Shown here: one piece after another, positions 43,365 to 49,246 of the stretch
Position numbering within the stretch: the first letter of the stretch is position 1
How the letters are laid out: each line of letters opens with the position of its first letter
Assembly (NCBI GenBank): GCA_020848735.1
Contig: JADLHO010000157.1
Coordinates: 1 to 49,246 of the forward strand
DNA: 49,246 nt
Reading direction: 5' to 3'
DNA from: Planctomycetota bacterium
GTDB taxonomy: Bacteria > Planctomycetota > UBA1135 > UBA2386
The notes under the pieces: generated by a model
What the model was told of the DNA's origin: nothing
The model's input: the letters and a program-made list of their open reading frames with translations, nothing else
Databases searched by the model: none
Program-made: the position numbers and the translations under genes

Positions 43365-44168
43365 ATGACGAGCCTGCTTCGACGCCATCTGTCCGCGGCC
43401 TGTGCCGCAATCGTCCTCGCCGCGTCGGCGATGGCTCAGGACGACCCCAAGCCGCCGGCCAAGCCCGATCCCGAACTCGCCAAGCAGTTCAAGCAGCTCG
43501 GCGACGCGGTCAAGGACGCGAAGTTCGCGCGCGACCCCGAGGCGATCAACCTCATCGACGAGCTCAAGCAGCGCTACGAGGCGATGCACGAGAAGGACCA
43601 GCAGGCCTTCCGCGGCGTGCTCAGGGACGTCTTCGGCGGCAAGAAGCGCAAGCTCGACAACCCCGGCCTCTACCGCGCCGCGAGCTACGCGCTCGGCGAC
43701 ATCGGTGGGCCCGAGGCCGCGAAGATCCTCGTCGACGTGCTCGGCACCGAGCCGTTCCGCTCGCGGGACTGGCTGAGCTTCCAGGAGGACCTGTACGAGA
43801 ACATCGGGCGCACGAAGGACGAGCGTCAGGTCGCCTTCCTGCTGAAGCAGGCCGTGCGGGAACCCGAGGACCAGATCAAGCGCGCCGCCGGCAAGGCGCT
43901 CCGCCACTTCGAGGAGCTGCCGCTCGCGAAGCGCCGCGAGATCTTCAAGGACCTGCTGACGAACTACGGCGAGATCGAGAGCAAGGCCAATGCGAGCCTG
44001 GACACGGGCGACGCCGACATGGCGACGGCCAAGCGCACGCTCAATGCCATCCGCGACGCGTGGAATGGCACGCTGAGCGCGATGTCGGGGGCCAACTGCG
44101 GCACCTCGATGGAGTGGTACAAGTGGTACAGCGACAACAAGAACAAGGACAAGGCCTGGAAGAACTGA
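43365..44168 (+). CDS. Exported alpha-helical HEAT-like protein
   Basis: Exported protein of 267 residues with a clear signal peptide (RRHLS, hydrophobic core, cleavage after AMA at 24). The mature part is Lys/Glu-rich and helical, with HEAT-type pairs ([25 protein letters not shown], shown in the recurring AL-D-IG pattern near 105-125). It ends in an unusual Tyr/Trp/Asn/Lys-rich tail ([15 protein letters not shown]). A GGAAA ribosome site precedes the ATG at 43365. Function unknown; it lies between two other envelope-protein genes and may be part of the same transcript. Confidence 0.72.
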   Translation: MTSLLRRHLSAACAAIVLAASAMAQDDPKPPAKPDPELAKQFKQLGDAVKDAKFARDPEAINLIDELKQRYEAMHEKDQQAFRGVLRDVFGGKKRKLDNPGLYRAASYALGDIGGPEAAKILVDVLGTEPFRSRDWLSFQEDLYENIGRTKDERQVAFLLKQAVREPEDQIKRAAGKALRHFEELPLAKRREIFKDLLTNYGEIESKANASLDTGDADMATAKRTLNAIRDAWNGTLSAMSGANCGTSMEWYKWYSDNKNKDKAWKN

Positions 44169-44194
44169 GCCCGGGCCGCCCGTCGTAGCGCCCC

Positions 44195-45298
44195 GTGCGC
44201 CGACCCACCCTCCCCCTCGTCGTGGTGAGCGCCGCCGCACTTGCCGGCGGCGCTGCCGTGTACTGGCGCAGCGAGAGCCTGCGCCATGCCGCGCGCGCGC
44301 GCCACGCCGCGAGCGGGTCGGAGCAGGCGCAGCGCGAACTCGCGGCGGCGACGACGCGCCTCGCCGAGCTCGAGGGCCAGCTCGACGCGCGCGGGCGCGA
44401 GCTGGAGGCGTCGCGCGAGCAGCTCGCGCGCGCGCTCGCGCAGGTCGACGCGACGAACGCGCTGCTCGGAGCGGAGCGCGCACGGCTGACGACGGCGCGC
44501 GAGGAGTTCGAGGCGCGTCGCGAGCGGATCAGGCCGCCGATGCCCGAGGGCGTCCGCCTCATGGTGCTCGCGTTCGACGCCTGCCTCGCGATCGAAGGCT
44601 GCACGCACCTGCGGGTGCTCGACGCCCGCGCCTTCGGGGAGGGTGCGTTGCGTGGCGTCGAGGTGCTGGAAGCCGGCGTCGAGCGCCGTCCGTCGACGCT
44701 CTGGCTCGCGGATGAGTTGCGCCTCGCCCTCGATCGCAACCGCGGCGAACTCGAACTGCGTTTCCGCGGCGGCAGCGTCGTGCGCGACGGCGTGCGGCGC
44801 GCGATCGAACCCGCCGGCGAGTCGATCGTCCTCTCGACGGTGGCCGGCGAGGCGTGGGAGACGCGCCTGCCGCAGCTCGTCGCGGCCGTGGGCGAGTACC
44901 CCGCGGTCGCGGCGGCACGCGAGGCGAGCGAACGTCTCGACCCGCTGACGATGGAGGCCTGGCGCGTGCGTCTGGAGGCACTGCTGCTGGGTTCCGGCAG
45001 CGGCCTGCGTTGGCGCGTCGGCCGCTTCCGCAAGCTGAGCGAAGCGCGGCTGGTCGACGTCACGATCCACGGCTACGGCGAGGATGGGCTGCTCGCGGAG
45101 AGTGCGTCGGCGAAGGCGCTCGCCGTCGAAGTCGATCGCGCGGCGGGGGCGGTGTCGCTGCTGCTCGAGGACGGTGTCTTGCGGAAGCCCGGGGGCGACA
45201 CGACGATCCCGCCGACCGGCTATCGCATGCTCCTGCCCGGTGTGTCGCCGCAGGCCGCGATCGATGCGATGCTCGGGCTCGTGGTCGAGCGACGATGA
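44195..45298 (+). CDS. Membrane-anchored coiled-coil protein of unknown function
   Basis: Protein of 367 residues from the GTG at 44195. One N-terminal hydrophobic helix (about 8-22) acts as an anchor or signal. Residues 40-112 form an Ala/Arg/Glu-rich coiled coil ([20 protein letters not shown]). The rest, about 115-367, is a soluble mixed domain with beta stretches ([37 protein letters not shown]) and no family I recognise. The stop overlaps the ispA start (ATGA), so it is probably translationally coupled to isoprenoid synthesis genes, though it shows no enzyme motif. In other bacteria xseB often precedes ispA, but this protein is not XseB. Confidence 0.65.
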   Translation: MRRPTLPLVVVSAAALAGGAAVYWRSESLRHAARARHAASGSEQAQRELAAATTRLAELEGQLDARGRELEASREQLARALAQVDATNALLGAERARLTTAREEFEARRERIRPPMPEGVRLMVLAFDACLAIEGCTHLRVLDARAFGEGALRGVEVLEAGVERRPSTLWLADELRLALDRNRGELELRFRGGSVVRDGVRRAIEPAGESIVLSTVAGEAWETRLPQLVAAVGEYPAVAAAREASERLDPLTMEAWRVRLEALLLGSGSGLRWRVGRFRKLSEARLVDVTIHGYGEDGLLAESASAKALAVEVDRAAGAVSLLLEDGVLRKPGGDTTIPPTGYRMLLPGVSPQAAIDAMLGLVVERR

Positions 45299-46215
45299 CT
45301 CCATCCAGCGCCAAGGCGATCGATCGTTTCCAGGTCTTCGCGGCGCACTGGGCACCGAGGGTCGAGGCCGAGCTCGATGCGCTCCTCCCGGGCGAAGAGG
45401 TCGCACCGACGGCACTGCACCGCGCGATGCGGCACTCGATGTTCCCGGGCGGGAAGCGCCTGCGCCCACTCTGTGCGCTCGTCGCGGCGGAGGTGAGCGG
45501 TGGCGATCCGGAGCGCGCGCTGCACTCCGCGGCCGCGCTCGAGCTCGTGCACACGTACAGCCTCGTGCACGACGACCTGCCCTGCATGGACGACGACGCG
45601 CTGCGGCGCGGTCGCCCGACCTGTCACGTGGCCTTCGGTGAGGCCACCGCCTTGCTCGCCGGCGATGCGCTGTTGACGCTCGCCTTCGAGGCCGTGGCCG
45701 ATGGCGGCGCCGATGCCGTGCGGGCGCTCGCGCGGGCCGCGGGATGCCGCGGCATGGTGGGTGGCCAGGTCGGGGATCTCGCGGCCGAGGCCCGCGCCGG
45801 CGCCATCGCGCTCGACGAGCTGCAGTGGATCCACGACCACAAGACGGGCGCGCTGCTGATCGCGAGCTTCGAGGTCGGCCTCTTCGCGGGGGCCGGCCGC
45901 CGTGAGGCTCTCGAGGAACTGCGGCGCTACGGGGCCGCGCTCGGGCGCGCCTTCCAGGTGGTGGACGACATCCTCGACGTGACCTCGAGTGCGGCGGAGC
46001 TCGGCAAGGCTGCGGGCAAGGACGCGGCGCGGGGCAAGGCGACCTATCCCGGGATCGTCGGTCTCGAGCAGAGCCAGCGCATCGCAGCCGCCCTCGCCAA
46101 CGAGGCCGCGGCGCGCGCGGGCGCGATCGCGTTGCTCGCCGGGCCCCATGGGCTGGATTCCCGCCGCGGGCTGCTGGAAGATCTCGCGCTTCGGTTCGTC
46201 GCGCGCAAGACCTGA
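45295..46215 (+). CDS. ispA: Polyprenyl synthetase (farnesyl/geranylgeranyl diphosphate synthase)
   Basis: Cytoplasmic trans-prenyltransferase of 306 residues that condenses IPP with allylic diphosphates. The first aspartate-rich motif is [11 protein letters not shown] with D93, D94 and D99 (the DDxxxxD form of bacterial short-chain synthases); the second is FQVVDDILD with D224, D225 and D228. GGKRLRP, GRPTCH and QVGDLAAEA are further family motifs. The ATG at 45295 overlaps the upstream stop. Chain length (C15 versus C20) is uncertain; residues just before the first motif (LVHTYSL) do not settle it. It precedes dxs, a common bacterial order. Confidence 0.92.
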   Translation: MTPSSAKAIDRFQVFAAHWAPRVEAELDALLPGEEVAPTALHRAMRHSMFPGGKRLRPLCALVAAEVSGGDPERALHSAAALELVHTYSLVHDDLPCMDDDALRRGRPTCHVAFGEATALLAGDALLTLAFEAVADGGADAVRALARAAGCRGMVGGQVGDLAAEARAGAIALDELQWIHDHKTGALLIASFEVGLFAGAGRREALEELRRYGAALGRAFQVVDDILDVTSSAAELGKAAGKDAARGKATYPGIVGLEQSQRIAAALANEAAARAGAIALLAGPHGLDSRRGLLEDLALRFVARKT

Positions 46216-46242
46216 ACTTGCAGCGACTTGCCGGCTCGTCCC

Positions 46243-46270
46243 AAGGAGGGTTCGCGACCGCGACCCCTCC
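46243..46270 (+). other. Stem-loop with buried Shine-Dalgarno-like sequence between ispA and dxs
   Basis: AAGGAGGG (46243-46250) is a near-perfect Shine-Dalgarno, but no start codon follows at a useful distance; the dxs ATG is 37 bases further. GGAGGG (46245-46250) pairs perfectly with CCCTCC (46265-46270), and inside TCGC (46252-46255) pairs with GCGA (46260-46263), giving an extended hairpin with a GACC loop. A separate GGAG (46275-46278) is the likely dxs ribosome site. It may end ispA transcripts or control dxs. Confidence 0.4.
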
Positions 46271-46287
46271 CCTCGGAGCCCTCCGGA

Positions 46288-48249
46288 ATGTCGACGACCC
46301 CGCTGCTCGACCGCATCCAGTCCCCGGCCGACGTCAAGGCACTGAAGCGCGAGGAGCTCCCCCAGCTCGCCGCCGAGCTGCGCAAGACGATCCTCGACGT
46401 GGTCACGGTGACCGGCGGCCACCTCGGCTCGGGCATGGGCGTGGTGGAGCTCACCATCGCTCTCCATTGGGTCTTCGACCTCGCGCGCGACCGCCTCGTC
46501 TTCGACGTCGGGCATCAGGTCTATCCGCACAAGCTCCTGACCGGCCGGAAGGATCGCTTCCACACGCTGCGCCAGAAGGGCGGCCTCTCGGGCTTCACGA
46601 ACCCCAAGGAGTCCGCCTGCGACGTCTACACGATGGGACACGCCGGCACCGCGGCCTCGGCCGCGCTCGGCATCGCCGCGGGCGACGCGCTGAGCCGGGT
46701 CACCCGTTATTCGATCGCCCTCGTCGGCGATGCGGCGATGGGGGCCGGCTGCGCCTTCGAGGCGCTGAACTTCGCGGGCAGTCGTCCGAACGAGCGGACG
46801 CTGATCGTGCTGAACGACAACTCCTGGTCGATCGCGAAGACGGTGGGCGCGCTGTCCCGCTACCTCGACCGCGTGCGCAGCGGCCCGGTCTACACCCAGG
46901 CGCGCAAGCGCCTGCACGAACTGCTGCAGGCCATCCCGCTGATCGGCAAGGACCTCGACGAGAAGGTCGACCACGCGCTCGACCACGTGCGTCGGCTCGT
47001 CATCCCTGGTCAGGTCTTCGAGGAGCTGGGTCTCCAGTACTTCGGCCCGATCGATGGCCACGACGTCTTCGAGATCATCGACTACCTCGAGCGTGTGAAG
47101 GACCTCGACGGCCCGGTGCTGCTCCACGTCCGCACGAAGAAGGGCCACGGCGTGCCGGGCTCCGAGACCGCGTACGACCGCGCCCACGCGGCGAAGCCGA
47201 CGGTGAAGGAGCCCGAGCGGAAGGAGCCCGACCGCAAGGAGGGCAGCAAGACCGAGCCCTGTGTGATCCTGCCCGCGGAGCCGAAGCGGAAGAAGAACGC
47301 GAAGGCCTGGACCAATTGGTTCGCCGAAGGCCTCGATCAGCTCGCCGCGCGTGATCCGCGCGTCGTCGCCCTCACGGCGGCGATGCCCGACGGCACGGGG
47401 CTCATGGACTTCGCCGCGAAGTACCCGACGCGGTTCTTCGACGCGGGCATCGCGGAGCAGCACTGCGTGGCCTTCGCGTCCGGGCTCGCCGTCGCCGGCC
47501 TGCGGCCCGTCGTGGCGATCTACTCGACCTTCCTGCAGCGCGCGTACGACCAGGTCTTCCAGGAGCTGCTGATCCAGAACCTGCCCGTGGTGCTCGCGAT
47601 GGACCGCGCCGGTGTCGTCGGGGAGGACGGCATGACGCACAACGGTCTCTTCGACATCGCGTACCTCCGCACGCTGCCGAACATCGTGCTCATGGCTCCC
47701 AAGGACGGTCCCGAACTGCACGAGATGCTCGCGTTCGCGGTCGAGCTCGGGCGTCCCGTCGGCATCCGCTATGCGCGCGGCGGCGCACCGGCCCAGGGCG
47801 ATCTGCCGGCGTGGGATGGCGTGCGCACGCCGCTCCAACTCGGTCGCATGGAGTCGCTCCGCGAGGGCCAGGACGGCGCGATCCTCGCCTACGGCTCGAT
47901 GGTGCAGACCGCGCTCGAGGCCGCGGAGCTGCTCGCGGCCAAGGGCGTCTCGATCGAGGTCGTCAACGCGCGTTTCGTGAAGCCCCTCGACGTCGACGGC
48001 GTGCGCGCGCTCGCCGATCGCCATGATCGCATCGTGACGCTCGAGGAGCACTCGGTCTGCGGCGGCTTCGGCTCGGCCGTCCTCGAGGCGCTCGCGGGTC
48101 ACGGTCCCGTGCGCGCGCAGGTGCAGGTGCTCGGCGTACCGGATCGCTTCCTCGAGCACGCGGGGCGCAACGAGATCCTCCGCGAGGCCGGGCTCGACGC
48201 ACCGTCGGTCGCCGCGCGCTTCCTGTCGACGCAGACCGCTGCGGTCTGA
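46288..48249 (+). CDS. dxs: 1-deoxy-D-xylulose-5-phosphate synthase
   Basis: TPP-dependent enzyme of 653 residues, first step of the MEP isoprenoid pathway. The ATG at 46288 is preferred over the 46228 start, whose 20 additional residues are Pro/Arg-rich. Visible features are GGHLGSGMG with catalytic H45, [17 protein letters not shown], the TPP-binding motif [16 protein letters not shown] (147-149 GDA in place of the usual GDG), [19 protein letters not shown], the IAEQHCV segment with E390, and [12 protein letters not shown] Lys/Glu/Pro-rich insert (about 309-340) lies between the first two domains. The C-terminal transketolase-like domain is complete. It lies between ispA and nadK on the same strand. 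Confidence 0.93.
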   Translation: MSTTPLLDRIQSPADVKALKREELPQLAAELRKTILDVVTVTGGHLGSGMGVVELTIALHWVFDLARDRLVFDVGHQVYPHKLLTGRKDRFHTLRQKGGLSGFTNPKESACDVYTMGHAGTAASAALGIAAGDALSRVTRYSIALVGDAAMGAGCAFEALNFAGSRPNERTLIVLNDNSWSIAKTVGALSRYLDRVRSGPVYTQARKRLHELLQAIPLIGKDLDEKVDHALDHVRRLVIPGQVFEELGLQYFGPIDGHDVFEIIDYLERVKDLDGPVLLHVRTKKGHGVPGSETAYDRAHAAKPTVKEPERKEPDRKEGSKTEPCVILPAEPKRKKNAKAWTNWFAEGLDQLAARDPRVVALTAAMPDGTGLMDFAAKYPTRFFDAGIAEQHCVAFASGLAVAGLRPVVAIYSTFLQRAYDQVFQELLIQNLPVVLAMDRAGVVGEDGMTHNGLFDIAYLRTLPNIVLMAPKDGPELHEMLAFAVELGRPVGIRYARGGAPAQGDLPAWDGVRTPLQLGRMESLREGQDGAILAYGSMVQTALEAAELLAAKGVSIEVVNARFVKPLDVDGVRALADRHDRIVTLEEHSVCGGFGSAVLEALAGHGPVRAQVQVLGVPDRFLEHAGRNEILREAGLDAPSVAARFLSTQTAAV

Positions 48250-48265
48250 GCCGGGAGGTACCCGC

Positions 48266-49114
48266 ATGACGCGCGTCCTGATCGTCGGCGACGAGCGCAA
48301 GGGACACGCGCGCACGCTGGCGGAGCGCTTGTTCCGCGAACTGCGGACCCTCGGCCATCTCGTCGAGATCGAGATGGACCGCAACGCCTCGCTCGCCTCG
48401 CGCGACGCCGAACTGGTCATCGTGCTCGGGGGCGACGGCTCGTTGCTCGCCGCCGCGCGGCGGATGGGCACGCAGCAGCGACCCACGCTCGGGATCAACC
48501 TCGGCCGCCTCGGCTTCCTCACCGCGTTCGGCACCGAGGAGGCCTCGCCGGGCGTCCGCGCGGCACTGGCCGGCGAACTCGTCGAAGAGCCGCGCGTCAT
48601 GCTGGCGGTCGACGTGCTGCGCGCGAAGGGTGGCACCAGCGATCCGGTGCTCTGCCTCAACGATGCGGTGATCGCGCGCACCTCGCGCGCGGGCATGGTC
48701 GTCGTCTCCGCCTCGCGCCCCGACCGCGAACTCGCGACCTACACCGGCGACGGTCTCGTCGTCGCGACACCGCTCGGGTCGACGGCCTACTCGCTCGCCG
48801 CCGGCGGGCCCGTGCTCTCGCCGCGCCTCGACGCGCTGGTGTTGACCCCGCTCGCGCCGCACATGCTCACGCTGCGCCCCCTCGTGCTGCCGCTCGGCGA
48901 TGGCGTCGACGTACGGGTCCAGGAGAGCGGCGGCGACGAGGGTTGCACGCTGTCGATCGACGGCCAGGTGCACGTCGATGTCGCGCTCGGCGATCTCGTG
49001 CGGATCCGCCCGACGGCCGTGCGCTTCCGCCACCTCACGAAGGGCCCCGCGAGCTTCTTCCAGGTGCTGAGGGACAAGTTCGGCTGGGCGGAGTCGCCGA
49101 GGCGCGGCGGCTAG
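48266..49114 (+). CDS. nadK: NAD kinase
   Basis: Cytoplasmic ATP-NAD kinase of 282 residues making NADP. It shows the family signature VLGGDGSLLAAAR (G55-D57-G58, catalytic Asp), LGINLGRLGFL, the CLNDAVI motif (N132, D133), and the DGLVVATPLGSTAYSLAAGGP segment. The ATG at 48266 follows a strong GGGAGG ribosome site (48251-48256). It is 16 bases after dxs, so ispA, dxs and nadK are probably one transcript, pairing isoprenoid synthesis with NADPH supply. Confidence 0.94.
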   Translation: MTRVLIVGDERKGHARTLAERLFRELRTLGHLVEIEMDRNASLASRDAELVIVLGGDGSLLAAARRMGTQQRPTLGINLGRLGFLTAFGTEEASPGVRAALAGELVEEPRVMLAVDVLRAKGGTSDPVLCLNDAVIARTSRAGMVVVSASRPDRELATYTGDGLVVATPLGSTAYSLAAGGPVLSPRLDALVLTPLAPHMLTLRPLVLPLGDGVDVRVQESGGDEGCTLSIDGQVHVDVALGDLVRIRPTAVRFRHLTKGPASFFQVLRDKFGWAESPRRGG

Positions 49115-49128
49115 CGCGGGATCCCTGA

Positions 49129-49142
49129 TCCACTTCGGTGGA
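49129..49142 (+). terminator. TTCG-loop hairpin after nadK
   Basis: TCCAC-TTCG-GTGGA, a five-base-pair stem with the very stable TTCG tetraloop, 14 bases past the nadK stop. Flanking GCGCG and CGCGC could lengthen the stem with an interior loop. There is no following T-tract. The remaining bases to the window end are GC-rich and hold no gene I can see. Confidence 0.4.
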
Positions 49143-49246
49143 CCTCGCGCGGGGCGGATCGCCGGAATTCCCGCGTGACGGCGGCACGCGGGCGCACACC
49201 AGGTGCGCGCAGGGCCGGTTCGCGCGCGGGCGCGCGCGTCTCCGGC

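Noticed and set aside
45220..48696. 1158-codon minus-strand frame antisense to ispA, dxs and nadK
   Set aside because: All three plus-strand genes show complete catalytic motifs; the antisense frame has none.

Overview
The window is a very GC-rich (about 70% or more by eye), gene-dense bacterial chromosome segment with no mobile elements, rRNA, tRNA or CRISPR arrays that I can recognise. The gene mix suggests a high-GC planctomycete (Planctomycetota) or a close relative. It includes large TPR and HEAT lipoproteins, an ExbB/ExbD pair next to a propeller/toroid membrane fusion, an exported DUF255 thioredoxin-like protein, a SOUL-family protein, a variant DXS, and ispA-dxs-nadK in series. This is inference; no rRNA is present to confirm it.

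Region 1 (1-4533, plus): a tightly overlapping set of a multihaem cytochrome c (5' truncated by the window), a UMF1/Atg22-type MFS transporter, an acyl-CoA ligase and a NUDIX hydrolase. Region 2 (4509-13858, minus): a long run read from yajC to xerC. In transcription order it holds yajC, yraN, an EpsB_2-like sugar transferase, serA, a thioredoxin-like exported protein with a tandem in-frame stop, an exported degenerate gluzincin-like protein, a SerB-type phosphatase, a class V aminotransferase and a XerC-type recombinase. The serA, phosphatase and aminotransferase genes together could supply the phosphorylated serine pathway.

Region 3 (14005-19833, plus): mnmA, HU, a HEAT lipoprotein, a type IV pilin-like protein, miaB and ribD. 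Several of these have recognisable TAnnnT -10 elements in otherwise very GC-rich gaps. Region 4 (20228-28155, plus): a 1038-residue TPR protein, ExbB/TolQ, ExbD/TolR, and a 1216-residue protein. The last combines a PD40 propeller, three membrane segments, a roughly 470-residue Ala/Pro-rich linker and a C-terminal alpha/alpha toroid. I read this as a possible Tol/Ton-like energised envelope system, and it is the most interesting locus here.

Region 5 (28186-36148): a small lipoprotein and an exported SOUL protein (minus) diverge from an exported DUF255 protein (plus). A GH15 glycosidase (minus) then diverges from a fused trehalose-phosphate synthase/phosphatase (plus). Region 6 (36124-45298): a small unknown protein, a GNAT acetyltransferase, a TPR lipoprotein, ribulokinase, a TPR lipoprotein ending in an HExxH motif, an exported alpha-helical protein and a coiled-coil membrane protein. 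Region 7 (45295-49114): ispA, dxs and nadK, for isoprenoid precursors and NADP supply. The only gap over 300 bases without a gene is 19834-20227.
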